The notes under the pieces were generated by a model. It did no database searches. It was not told where the DNA came from and worked only from the letters and a program-made list of their open reading frames with translations. A stretch of DNA of 64,000 bases from JAUYQR01 sp963822435 (GTDB taxonomy: Bacteria; Pseudomonadota; Alphaproteobacteria; Rhodobacterales; Rhodobacteraceae). This document shows positions 43,433 to 51,921 of the stretch, piece after piece. The DNA lies in contig CAWGHN010000004.1 in the NCBI GenBank assembly GCA_963822435.1, forward strand, positions 868,001 to 932,000. Direction: 5' to 3'. Each line of letters starts with the position of its first letter. Within the stretch, counting starts at the first letter, position 1. The position numbers and the translations under genes are program-made.

Positions 43433-45463
43433 TCAGATATGGTCACGCGGTATCCTTTCGTTCCAGTCGCGGGCAAAGACCTCCGCCCCGTTTTCGGTGA
43501 TCCGCAGGCGCATGGTCACGATGAAATGCGTGGCATCGCAGGTAAGCGAGCCTTCGCTTTCATGGGTGATCACGCCATCCGGTCGCTCGATCCGCACAGT
43601 ATACCGCGTCTCGCAAGTCGCACTCAGCGGATCGCCTTCGGTGATGCGGTAGCGTGCCAGACCGGTGCCAACATGCGTCTGGCATATGGCTGGCAACTGT
43701 ATGGCATAATTCCAGCGCGGAAAGTCCACGACGCTCTCGCCGGTCAATAGATCGCGTGTGACCGTGCGGCGGATGACCGGGGCCGAGGGATCAGGCGGAA
43801 GATCGTGCTGCGGGTCGGCCTCTGCAGCCTCGGGCGGGTCGAAGGCGCGCAAGGTTGCGTCTTCGGCGCGGGGCGGGCGGACGGGCAGTTCCAGCGCGCT
43901 GTCGCCAAGGTGGACGGTCAGGGTCGCCAGTTCCGGCGATGGCCAGGCGATGGGCCAGTAGACGGTCGATATCGACACCGCGATCCGATGCCCGGCGGGA
44001 AAAGAATGTGCGATGTCGTCCAGATCGACGACCGCCGTCTCCACCTGCCCCGGCACCAGCGCCTGCGGCGTGCCGTGGCCGTGACGGTGGCAGAGGTTCA
44101 GATGGCCAACACCAACGCGGGTCGAGGCACCGGACGGCGCCACATCGTTTACCCGCACCGACACCAGCGCAAAGGGCTTGTCGCTGGCAAAACGGAGATG
44201 CAGTTGCGGCGCGCCAAGGATTTCCAGAGGCTCGGCCAAAGGCTCGGTGACAAAGACCAGCGACCCGCCGTCATCCTCGCGCTGATCTGTCGCCCACTCC
44301 GCCTCGTCGCCGTAACGGCCAACCTCGCCCGCCGTCAGCCCGACCCAGAGCGGCGAGCAGATGCTGGCCGTTCCCGATCCTTGCCCGCCCAGACGACCGT
44401 TCGCGCCAAGCGCCATGCGCTGCGGCTGGATGCGTGGCGACGGCCATTGGTCCTCGCCCACCCAGCGCCCCGGCCGTTCGCGGTAGCAGGTTTGCGGCGG
44501 CACATGGTCTTGCATCCAGGCCCGCAGCATCGGCTCATCCATGATACCGGTGTCGCGCCCCTTCAGCCAGTGGTCGCACCAGCGCAGCACTTCCTGGAGC
44601 CAGCCGATTGCAGGCTCCACCGTCACCGAATGGGGGAACGAATGCGCCCACGGCCCGATCAGCCCCCGGCGCGGCCCGGAAAGCCCGGCCAGCAGACGCG
44701 GAACCGCTTCGGAGTAATTGTCGGCCCAGCCCGATACCGCATAGACCGGGATGGTGATTTTCGAGAAATCCTCGCAGACAGACCCCTGCCGCCAATAGTC
44801 GTCGCGGGACTGGTGCTCCAGCCAGTGCAGAATCCAGGGCCGGTTCGCCTCGCGCCGTGCCGCCCACATCGCGCGCCACGCTTCGCCCACGATCACCGGA
44901 TCGGGTGGCAAGTCCTGCATCGCGAACATCGTCGAGGACCAGTCGAAGTTGTCCTTGGACAGACACCCGCCGACCCAGTGGATGTCGGTGGCATAGCGGT
45001 CATCGGTCGAGCCGACCGTGATGATCGTCTTTAACGCCGGTGGCTGGCGCGCGGCGATCTGCAAGCCGTTGAAGCCGCCCCAGCTGATCCCGTACATCGC
45101 GACCTGCCCGTCGCACCACTCCTGCCGCGACATCCAGTCGATCGCCTCCACCCCATCCAGCTGTTCCTGAACCGAGTATTCGTCGTGCAGCACGCCTTCG
45201 CTGTCGCCCGTGCCGCGAATGTCCAGCCGCAGGCAGGCGTAGCCGTGCCGCGCGAGGTAGCGGTGCATCTTTTCGTCCCGCGCCCGCGTGCCGTCACGCT
45301 TGCGGTAGGGCAGGTATTCCAGAATGACCGGCACCCGCCCTGCCCCTTCGGCCCGCCAGAGCCGCCCCGCCAGCCGTGTGCCATCGGGCATGGGAACCCA
45401 GATGTTCTCCTCCTCGATCAGGTCGAAAGGATAGTCGGTGCGGATATCCATGCCCTTGCCCAT
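43433..45463 (-). CDS. CocE/NonD (S15-type) alpha/beta hydrolase
   Basis: This 676-residue hydrolase has an X-Pro dipeptidyl-peptidase S15-type core (residues about 15-330). The nucleophile Ser is in YGISWGGFNGL, the acid probably in VSGWADNYSEA and the His in IGPWAHSFPH. A C-terminal jelly-roll domain follows (about 350-670; LEILGAPQLHLRFAS, FPAGHRIAVSIST). Members cleave esters, amides or X-Pro peptides. Encoded between a methyltransferase and a peptide-type transporter, it may release an N-methylated core from a peptide-like or esterified substrate (inference). The start overlaps the mttB-like stop by 1 nt (TGATG). Confidence 0.87.
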   Translation of the reverse strand: MGKGMDIRTDYPFDLIEEENIWVPMPDGTRLAGRLWRAEGAGRVPVILEYLPYRKRDGTRARDEKMHRYLARHGYACLRLDIRGTGDSEGVLHDEYSVQEQLDGVEAIDWMSRQEWCDGQVAMYGISWGGFNGLQIAARQPPALKTIITVGSTDDRYATDIHWVGGCLSKDNFDWSSTMFAMQDLPPDPVIVGEAWRAMWAARREANRPWILHWLEHQSRDDYWRQGSVCEDFSKITIPVYAVSGWADNYSEAVPRLLAGLSGPRRGLIGPWAHSFPHSVTVEPAIGWLQEVLRWCDHWLKGRDTGIMDEPMLRAWMQDHVPPQTCYRERPGRWVGEDQWPSPRIQPQRMALGANGRLGGQGSGTASICSPLWVGLTAGEVGRYGDEAEWATDQREDDGGSLVFVTEPLAEPLEILGAPQLHLRFASDKPFALVSVRVNDVAPSGASTRVGVGHLNLCHRHGHGTPQALVPGQVETAVVDLDDIAHSFPAGHRIAVSISTVYWPIAWPSPELATLTVHLGDSALELPVRPPRAEDATLRAFDPPEAAEADPQHDLPPDPSAPVIRRTVTRDLLTGESVVDFPRWNYAIQLPAICQTHVGTGLARYRITEGDPLSATCETRYTVRIERPDGVITHESEGSLTCDATHFIVTMRLRITENGAEVFARDWNERIPRDHI

Positions 45464-46986
45464 CAGTTCATCGGAGCCCCGCCTTCGGCCTTGCGGCGGG
45501 AGACATAGGCGCTCAGCGCCTCATCGACAGCAGGGTCGAGAACCGGGTCCACATGCGCTGCCAGCAAGTCCTTCCAGACCGTATTGGCACGAGTGCGGGC
45601 GTCGACGCTGCCTTTCAAAAGCCAGTTCGGATGGTTGTCCCAGTTCGACAGCATCGGGGTATGAAACGCGGTTTCATACCGCGCCATCGTGTGCGCCGTG
45701 CCGAAGAAATGCCCGCCCGCCCCGGCCTCCAGTATCGCGTCCAGCGCCAGCGCGCCGGGGTCGGTCGCCAAAGGCTCGAAATAGGCATCCATCATTTGCA
45801 GCATCTCGGCATCGAGGATCAGCTTTTCAAAGCTCGCGGTCAGCCCGCCATGCAGCCACCCCGCCGCGTGGTTCAGAAGATGCGCACCGCCGGTCAGCGC
45901 GCCCCACAGCGCCATCTGGGATTCGTAGGCCGCCTGCGCGTCCACCTCGTTCGCCGCCGTCACGTTTGACGACCGGAAGGGCACACCGATATGGCGGGCA
46001 AGCTGGCCCGAGACCTGCGCCGCCTTGGCGTATTCGGGCGTCCCGAAGGCCGGACTACCGCTGCGCATGTCGACGTTCGACGTAAAGCCGCCATACATCA
46101 CCGGCACCCCCGGCCGCACGATCTGGGTGAGCACGATCCCTGCCATCGCCTCGGCATGTTGCAAGACCAGGGCGCCCGCCAGCGTGACCGGCGCCATTGC
46201 GCCTGCCAACGTGAAGGGCGTGATGACGTTCACCTGCCCATGCGCCGCCATCGCGATCAACCCCTCGGCCATTGGCACGTCAAGTTGCAGGGGAGAGTTC
46301 GTGTTGATGATCCCCAGCAGCACCGGCCGGTCCCGCAGCCCCTCGGGCGTCGTCCCCAGCATGATCGCGGCCATCTCGATCCCGTCCACCGTGCGGGCGT
46401 GGCCGAGGGTCTGGGTCTGCCAGCTTTTGTCCACCAGCCGGATCTGCGCGTGATAGATGTCCAGATGCCGAGTGTTGGCGGGCAAGTCCAAGGGCTCGAA
46501 CGGCCCGCCGCCTTCCTGATGGATCACGTTCAGCGCTTGGATCAGGCGCATGTAGTCGCACATCTCGGCAAAGCTGCCGTCACGGCGGCCCTTGTCGTTG
46601 CACATCACATAGGCCGGGCCGCCGACCGCGCCATAGACGCACCAGCCCCCGCCAACCTTCAGGTTCCGCGCCGGGTTTCGCGCCTCCAGCGTAAAGCCCG
46701 CAGGCACCGTCGTCAGCCGCTCGGCCACGAGCCCCGCATCCAGCCGTACCGTCTCGCCCTGCACCTCTGCCCCGGCACCGGCGAACAACTCCCGCGCAGC
46801 CGGATGCAGGACGCGCATCCCTTGCCGCGAAAGCACATCCAGCGCGGCGGCGTGGATCGCGGCCACCTGATCGTCGGTTATCACCCTGACGGGTGGCATC
46901 AGCCGTTCCACCTGACCGAAGGGCCGCTGCGGCACCCCGCCGACCGCCCGGTCAGCTTGCCGCCTGCGTCCCTCGGCCCGGCTCAT
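45463..46986 (-). CDS. MttB-family methyltransferase without pyrrolysine codon
   Basis: This 507-residue protein is of the trimethylamine methyltransferase (MttB) superfamily. It begins with a short basic region ending RPFGQVERLMPP, then a TIM barrel with GGGWCVYGAVGGPAYVM, HARTVDGIEMAAIMLG, VMYGGFTSNVDMRSGSPAFGTPEY and LHGGLTASFEKLILDAEML. There is no in-frame amber codon. Non-pyrrolysine members include glycine betaine and proline betaine corrinoid methyltransferases. No corrinoid protein or methyl-accepting partner is encoded in the window. It overlaps the flavoprotein gene by 4 nt and the hydrolase by 1 nt. Confidence 0.9.
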   Translation of the reverse strand: MSRAEGRRRQADRAVGGVPQRPFGQVERLMPPVRVITDDQVAAIHAAALDVLSRQGMRVLHPAARELFAGAGAEVQGETVRLDAGLVAERLTTVPAGFTLEARNPARNLKVGGGWCVYGAVGGPAYVMCNDKGRRDGSFAEMCDYMRLIQALNVIHQEGGGPFEPLDLPANTRHLDIYHAQIRLVDKSWQTQTLGHARTVDGIEMAAIMLGTTPEGLRDRPVLLGIINTNSPLQLDVPMAEGLIAMAAHGQVNVITPFTLAGAMAPVTLAGALVLQHAEAMAGIVLTQIVRPGVPVMYGGFTSNVDMRSGSPAFGTPEYAKAAQVSGQLARHIGVPFRSSNVTAANEVDAQAAYESQMALWGALTGGAHLLNHAAGWLHGGLTASFEKLILDAEMLQMMDAYFEPLATDPGALALDAILEAGAGGHFFGTAHTMARYETAFHTPMLSNWDNHPNWLLKGSVDARTRANTVWKDLLAAHVDPVLDPAVDEALSAYVSRRKAEGGAPMN

Positions 46987-49046
46987 TCGGCGGCCTGTGG
47001 GATCTGGAAATCCCGCGCGGCAAAGGGTGCGTCCCGCCGCACCATCACCTGCGCCACCCCCAACTCCCGCGCCGTCTTGTGGCCCTGATAGACTGCATGG
47101 ACGATGGCGCCGGGTGCATTGGCATCCCCCGTCAGATGCAGCCGCCCCGGCACCGCATCCACCGCCAGCGCCTGGTGCAGCGCGCTGCCGCCCGCCCGGT
47201 AGCCAACGATCACCAAGGACCGCATCGCAATGCGCCGCTCCTCGCCGCTGAAGATCTGCGCCAGCCGCAATTCCTCGCCGTCAAAGCCGGTCACGACTTC
47301 CAGCGTCCGCAGCGCAATGCCCTTGGCCGCGAACGACTGATGCACCAGGGGCTGCTCGTTGGTCATGAACCCCCAGGCCGCCGCCGCCCCCGCCGTGGTG
47401 ATGTAGGTCACGCCAAGATGGGCAAGCGACTCCGCCACCGCCGATCCGAGGTAATAATTGTCGTAGTCGAAGACCGCGACTGGCCCCTCTGGCACGACCC
47501 CTGCGGCCAGATCGTCGGGCGTGTAGATCCGCGGTGCGACCAGCGGCCCCGCTGGCAATTCGTTCGCCCCGCAAAGATGCGGCAACCAGCGCGCGCCTGT
47601 GGCCACAACTACATGATCGGCCCCGAACTCGCGCACGTCCTCTGCCGTCAGATCGCTTTCGGGGTAGAGCAAGACGTTCGGCAACTTGCGCAACTGCCCC
47701 ATCCGGTAATCCACCACGCGGTGCCACTGGCCAAGCCCGGGCAACCGGCTTTCCCAGCGCAAGCGCCCGCCAAATTCGCGTGCCCGGTCCGCCAGCGCCA
47801 CCTGATGCCCGCGCCGCGCCAGCGTCAGCGCAGCCTCGAGCCCCGCCGGGCCGGCACCGACGACCAGTACGGACCCCGCGCCATCCTTGCGCACCACCTC
47901 GGGATGCCAGCCCCGCCGCCATTCCTCGCCCGCGGTCGGGTTCTGCGTGCAGCGCACCCAGACACCATCGTGCCATGAGGAAATGCACAGGTTGCAACCG
48001 ATACATTCACGAATGTCCTCGACACGGCCTTCCTCGATCTTCTTCGGCAGGAAAGGGTCGGCAATCGACGGTCGCGCGCCGCCGATGAAATCCAGCACTC
48101 CACGGCGGATCATCGACACCATCGTGTCCGGGCTGGTGAACCGCCCGACGCCTACCACCGGCTTGTCGGTCACCGATTTCAGGAAATCGACCACCGCCTC
48201 GTGGCTGCCTTCAGGCGTATAGCGGCTGGCCGCGCAATCGAATGCGGAATAGTCCATCTTGACGTCAAAGAGGTCCGGCGCATCCTTCAGGTGTCCGATC
48301 ACCTCATGCGCCTCGGTCGGCGCCACCTCGGATGGCCGCGCGCGCAACTCCTGCATCGACATCCGCAGCGCCACCGCACAGCGCCCGCCCGTCGCCTCGC
48401 GCACCGCGTCGATCAACTCCTCCACCAGCCGCACCCGGTTGCGGACGGAGCCGCCATAAGCGTCGGTGCGCTGGTTATATTCGGGCAGCAGGAACTGATA
48501 CGGCAGATAGCCCATCCCGGCGTAGACATAGAGGATATCGAACCCTGCCCGTTCCGCCAGCACCGCCGCATCGGCATGCCAGCGGATCAGCTCGCGGATA
48601 TCGCCCGCATCCATCACCTTCGGCCGGGCCGACGACATGAACGGCACATGCGTCGCCATCCACGGGATGCCCGACGGCGACAGAGGCGCATGGCGGCTGG
48701 TGCGGTTCACCGCCGCCGCCCCGCCGTGCCACAACTCCACCGCCGCAAGCGAACCGTGCTTGTGGACGGCATCAGTCATCAGCGCGTGGCTGCGCAGGTC
48801 GGCCTCGTCCCACAGCGAGGCAAAGGGAAACGGGCTGTCGTCCGATGATGGGTGCACCGAACAGGCGCCCGTCGACACCACCGCCCAACCGCCTTCGGCC
48901 TTGGTTTCCCGAAATGCCGCCCGCACATGCGGCGCGGCGTTGGTCATGCCTGACGCGTGCGGCACCTGGAAAAAGCGGTTCCGCGCCAGCTTCGGCCCGA
49001 TCCGGACGGGCTCGAACAGAACATCATAGCGGGGATCACGGGACAT
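46983..49046 (-). CDS. TMADH-like FMN / 4Fe-4S / FAD oxidoreductase
   Basis: The 687-residue protein has the trimethylamine/dimethylamine dehydrogenase layout: an old-yellow-enzyme FMN barrel (1 to about 340), a 4Fe-4S motif CxxCxxCx11C beginning CIGCNLC, and an ADP/FAD-like half (VLVVGAGPAGLEAALTLARRG). Compared with Methylophilus TMADH, the covalent-FMN Cys30 position is Ala31 and the substrate-bowl Tyr60 position is Ala61, so the substrate is probably not trimethylamine. Demethylases of bulkier N-methyl compounds share this family. It is the first gene of the nine-gene operon, with GAGGAG before its ATG and a candidate operator upstream. Confidence 0.9.
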   Translation of the reverse strand: MSRDPRYDVLFEPVRIGPKLARNRFFQVPHASGMTNAAPHVRAAFRETKAEGGWAVVSTGACSVHPSSDDSPFPFASLWDEADLRSHALMTDAVHKHGSLAAVELWHGGAAAVNRTSRHAPLSPSGIPWMATHVPFMSSARPKVMDAGDIRELIRWHADAAVLAERAGFDILYVYAGMGYLPYQFLLPEYNQRTDAYGGSVRNRVRLVEELIDAVREATGGRCAVALRMSMQELRARPSEVAPTEAHEVIGHLKDAPDLFDVKMDYSAFDCAASRYTPEGSHEAVVDFLKSVTDKPVVGVGRFTSPDTMVSMIRRGVLDFIGGARPSIADPFLPKKIEEGRVEDIRECIGCNLCISSWHDGVWVRCTQNPTAGEEWRRGWHPEVVRKDGAGSVLVVGAGPAGLEAALTLARRGHQVALADRAREFGGRLRWESRLPGLGQWHRVVDYRMGQLRKLPNVLLYPESDLTAEDVREFGADHVVVATGARWLPHLCGANELPAGPLVAPRIYTPDDLAAGVVPEGPVAVFDYDNYYLGSAVAESLAHLGVTYITTAGAAAAWGFMTNEQPLVHQSFAAKGIALRTLEVVTGFDGEELRLAQIFSGEERRIAMRSLVIVGYRAGGSALHQALAVDAVPGRLHLTGDANAPGAIVHAVYQGHKTARELGVAQVMVRRDAPFAARDFQIPQAAE

Positions 49047-49069
49047 GCCATCTCCTCGGTCGAGGCGCT

Positions 49070-49087
49070 ACTGAACGGTTGTACAGT
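49070..49087. promoter_or_regulatory. Candidate TetR operator before module B operon
   Basis: ACTGAACGGTTGTACAGT is an 18-nt inverted repeat: 6 of the outer 7 positions pair around GGTT. It lies 24-41 nt upstream of the first start codon, where a repressor would block transcription. The only TetR gene in the operon is its last gene. CCATATGG, about 20 nt further upstream, is a second small palindrome. Confidence 0.5.
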
Positions 49088-49148
49088 ATCAGCGTCATAC
49101 CATATGGCAAGCATTTCCCGCATCCGCGCGAAACAGGCGCTCAGAGGG

Positions 49149-49502
49149 TCACGTCAATTTTATGCAGAAGTGCTTTCTGACCGGCTGGTCGATACGCCAT
49201 GTGCCGGTGAACCCCGGCTCTACGACAAACCCGTCGCCGGAGCGCAGGGTGACCGGGGTGCCACCGTCAGGCGTGATGGTGATCTGCCCGTCGATCAGGT
49301 GGACGAATTCATAAAACTTGTAGCGGGCGTGCCATGTGCCAACTGTCGCCGCCCAGGTCCCGCTGATCACGCTGCCGTCGATCGAGGTGTGCTGCACCCA
49401 GGTTTTCATCGTCGGATGCCCCTCGACCTTGGTCCAACCCTCCAGGTCGGTCAGCATCGGCTCGGGTCCGGGCGCGGGAAAGCGGAAAACCATGTCGCTC
49501 AT
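49149..49502 (-). CDS. Small cupin-domain protein
   Basis: This 117-residue single cupin contains GTWHARYKFYEFVHLIDGQITI and SGDGFVVEPGFTGTWRI. The pattern resembles the DUF861 / ureidoglycine aminohydrolase-like cupins, with His and Glu at likely metal positions. It could bind a small ligand or act on a nitrogen compound; the function is unassigned. It lies 102 nt upstream of the TMADH-like gene on the same strand. The candidate operator between them suggests the operon starts after this gene. Confidence 0.78.
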   Translation of the reverse strand: MSDMVFRFPAPGPEPMLTDLEGWTKVEGHPTMKTWVQHTSIDGSVISGTWAATVGTWHARYKFYEFVHLIDGQITITPDGGTPVTLRSGDGFVVEPGFTGTWRIDQPVRKHFCIKLT

Positions 49503-49641
49503 GTCAGTCCTCTCTGGTCAAGGTTCGCCCCGTCCTAGGCCCCCACCGCCATGCTGGCAAGGCTGCCTGTTCGGCCCGGACATTGCGGATCGCCCGGGTT
49601 TTTGCTTTAAGTGCGGGGACCACGGCAGGAAAGGACCGCCC

Positions 49642-50220
49642 ATGTTGATCCGCGAGGCAACGGCTGCCGACGCGCCCCATCTTGTCCGTTTCATCAACAT
49701 GGCGGCGGATGATCTGCCGCTTCATTTCTGGCAAAGGTCGGTCGGACCGGCGGGCGACCCCTGGGCCTACGGTCAGGAACGCGCGGCGCGGGATACCGGC
49801 AGCTTTTCCTACCGCAATGCGTGGCTTGCCGAACAGAAAGGCGAGGTCGCTGCCTGCCTGCTTGGCTATCCGGCCGAAGATGCACCCGCCGATATCGCGC
49901 CCGACACCCCGCCGATCTTTGTGCCGCTGTTGCAGCTTGAGGCGCTGGCACCGGGGTCATGGTATCTGAACGTACTGGCGACCTACCCGCAGTTTCGTGG
50001 CCAAGGCTGCGGCAGCGCGCTTCTGGCCCATGCCGAAGCCCTTGCCCGCGACGGCGGCTTTGCCACGATCAGCCTGATCACCGCCGACACTCACACCGAC
50101 GCGCGCAAACTTTACGCCGGCAAGGGCTACCGCAAGGTGGCGGAGCGACCGGTGGTCAAGGACGACTGGCAGGTTGATGCCAAGACGTGGATCCTGATGA
50201 CCAAACCGATCACCGGCTGA
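49642..50220 (+). CDS. GNAT-family acetyltransferase
   Basis: This 192-residue protein has a GNAT fold. It begins MLIREATAADAPHLVRFIN and contains the acetyl-CoA pyrophosphate loop in LNVLATYPQFRGQGCGSALLAHAEALAR (Q/RxxGxG/A type), followed by AGKGYRKVAERPVVKD. It probably N-acetylates a small molecule or protein. ATG 49642 follows AGGAAAGGA, deciding the start against a longer frame. It is divergent from the cupin gene (139-nt gap) and converges on the BKACE gene (3-nt gap). Confidence 0.88.
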   Translation: MLIREATAADAPHLVRFINMAADDLPLHFWQRSVGPAGDPWAYGQERAARDTGSFSYRNAWLAEQKGEVAACLLGYPAEDAPADIAPDTPPIFVPLLQLEALAPGSWYLNVLATYPQFRGQGCGSALLAHAEALARDGGFATISLITADTHTDARKLYAGKGYRKVAERPVVKDDWQVDAKTWILMTKPITG

Positions 50221-50223
50221 TGC

Positions 50224-51054
50224 TCACCCATGCCCAAGCCCAAGGATCGCCCGCGCTTCGGCGGGCGTCGCAACCGGGCGGCCATGCCGCGCACAAATCT
50301 CCGCCGCCCGGCGAACCAGCGCCGCATTCGACGGTGCGAGGGTGCCGCGGTCCAACCGCACGTTGTCCTCAAGGCCGGTCCGCGCATGGCCACCCTTGGC
50401 AATCGACCACTCGTTGATCACCAATTGCGCCGGTCCGATCCCCGCCGCGCACCATTCAGACCCAGGTGCCAGCCGGTTCAGCGTTTCGATGTAGAACTCA
50501 AGGATCCGCTCGTCCGCCGGCATCGCATTCTTCACGCCCATGACGAATTGCACGTAGATCGGGGCCTTCAGCCGCCCGTCACGCTGCATCACGGCGGCCT
50601 GAACAATATGCGAAAGATCAAAGGCCTCGACCTCGGGCTTGATGTTGTAGGCGAGCATTTCCGACGCCAGCCAATCCACCAGATCGGGCGGGTTTTCATA
50701 CACCCGCGTCGGAAAGTTGTTCGACCCAACCGTCAGGCTCGCCATATCGGGGCGCAAGGGCAGCATCCCGCCCCGCTCCTTGCCCGCCCCTGACCGCCCA
50801 CCGGTCGAAAACTGCACGATCAAACCGGGGCAATGCGCCCGCAACCCTTCCATCAACCGCCCGAAACGGTCCGGGTCGCTGGTCGGCTTGCCCGCATCGT
50901 CGCGCACATGGCAATGCGCAATGCTGGCCCCGGCCTCGAACGCCTCGTGCGTCGACTCGATCTGTTCGGCGATTGTGATCGGCACCGCCGGGTTGTTCGC
51001 CTTGGTCGGCAATGATCCGGTGATCGCCACACAAAGGATGCAGGGCTTCGTCAT
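50224..51054 (-). CDS. Beta-keto-acid cleavage enzyme (BKACE / Kce family)
   Basis: This 276-residue TIM barrel of the 3-keto-5-aminohexanoate cleavage family has the zinc-binding pair in ASIAHCHVRDDAGKPTSD (HxH), with ITGSLPTKANNPAVPIT near the N-terminus, further residues in FDLSHI, and GHARTGLEDNVRL near the C-terminus. These enzymes combine a beta-keto acid with acetyl-CoA to give acetoacetate and a new acyl-CoA. As the last gene of the aromatic operon, the natural candidate substrate is 3-oxoadipate (giving succinyl-CoA). Substrate assignment is inference. It overlaps the dioxygenase gene by 4 nt. Confidence 0.88.
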   Translation of the reverse strand: MTKPCILCVAITGSLPTKANNPAVPITIAEQIESTHEAFEAGASIAHCHVRDDAGKPTSDPDRFGRLMEGLRAHCPGLIVQFSTGGRSGAGKERGGMLPLRPDMASLTVGSNNFPTRVYENPPDLVDWLASEMLAYNIKPEVEAFDLSHIVQAAVMQRDGRLKAPIYVQFVMGVKNAMPADERILEFYIETLNRLAPGSEWCAAGIGPAQLVINEWSIAKGGHARTGLEDNVRLDRGTLAPSNAALVRRAAEICARHGRPVATPAEARAILGLGHG

Positions 51055-51920
51055 TGGCCTTTCCGCGACAGCACGAAATCGAACGCCAGATCAAGGAACG
51101 GCCCGTCGAACCCCGAGGCGGGATCCTCCATCGGCTGGAACTTGGCCATCAGGCTTTCCTTCACGCCAAACACCGCGTCCGAGCGGATATAGGGATCGTC
51201 CGGGTCGAAAATATGCGTCACCAGCCGATCATACCCTTCCGCCTCGACGATGTAATGCAGATGCGCGGGTCGGTACGGATGCCGCCCCAGCGCCGCCAAC
51301 AGCTTGCCCACCGGGCCATCGTCCGGGATCGGGTAAAACTTCGGTTTCACCCCCCTGAAGTGGTAGCTGCCGTCCGGGCCGGTGCGGAACACACCGCGCA
51401 GGTTGAATTCGGGCTGGATGCCCTTTTGCTGCACATCGTAAAAGCCTTCGTCGTTGGCCTGCCAGACGTCGATCTTGGCCCCCGAGATCGGGTTGCCGTC
51501 GGTGTCGAGGATGCGGCCATGCACCCGCATCGGTTCGCCCTTCTGGTCAAGGCAGATGTTCGCGCCCATCGGCAATTCCGGTGCATCGGCCACATGGAAC
51601 GGCCCCAGCACCGTCGATTCTGACGCGCCCGAAGGTTTGCGGTTGTTGATCGCGTCAACCAGCATCGACACGCCGAGGACATCGGACAGCAAGATGAACT
51701 CCTGCCGCCATTCGTTGCACATGTGCCCCGTATCGGTCAGGAACATGATGGCCTTGAACCACTCCTCCTCGGTCGGCTCGATCTCTTTCACCGCCTCGTG
51801 CAGCTTGCGGGTAATCACCTCCATCACCGCCTTCAGGCGCGCGTCCTTGGCATTGGCGTTGCGGCTGGTGACGACTTCAGCCGAGTTTGCTTCGGTGAAG
51901 AAGCCCTGTTCGCTTGTCAT
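51051..51920 (-). CDS. Intradiol dioxygenase, hydroxyquinol 1,2-dioxygenase type
   Basis: This 289-residue non-haem Fe(III) dioxygenase has an N-terminal helical dimer domain (residues 1 to about 100) and the catalytic beta-domain. All four ligands are visible: Tyr161 (EGFYDVQ), Tyr196 (KFYPIPDDGPVG), His220 and His222 (RPAHLHYIV). It opens hydroxyquinol between adjacent hydroxyls to give maleylacetate; catechol-type activity is the alternative. The maleylacetate reductase gene in the same operon favours hydroxyquinol. It is 1 nt downstream of the FAD hydroxylase gene. Confidence 0.92.
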   Translation of the reverse strand: MTSEQGFFTEANSAEVVTSRNANAKDARLKAVMEVITRKLHEAVKEIEPTEEEWFKAIMFLTDTGHMCNEWRQEFILLSDVLGVSMLVDAINNRKPSGASESTVLGPFHVADAPELPMGANICLDQKGEPMRVHGRILDTDGNPISGAKIDVWQANDEGFYDVQQKGIQPEFNLRGVFRTGPDGSYHFRGVKPKFYPIPDDGPVGKLLAALGRHPYRPAHLHYIVEAEGYDRLVTHIFDPDDPYIRSDAVFGVKESLMAKFQPMEDPASGFDGPFLDLAFDFVLSRKGQ

Positions 51921-51921
51921 C

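Noticed and set aside
43805..45034. 409-residue plus-strand frame opposite the CocE/NonD gene
   Set aside because: Arg/His-rich shadow with no domain; the minus-strand gene has a full catalytic triad.
45463..46986. Pyrrolysine-type MttB
   Set aside because: The frame has no internal TAG, and no pyl genes are visible.
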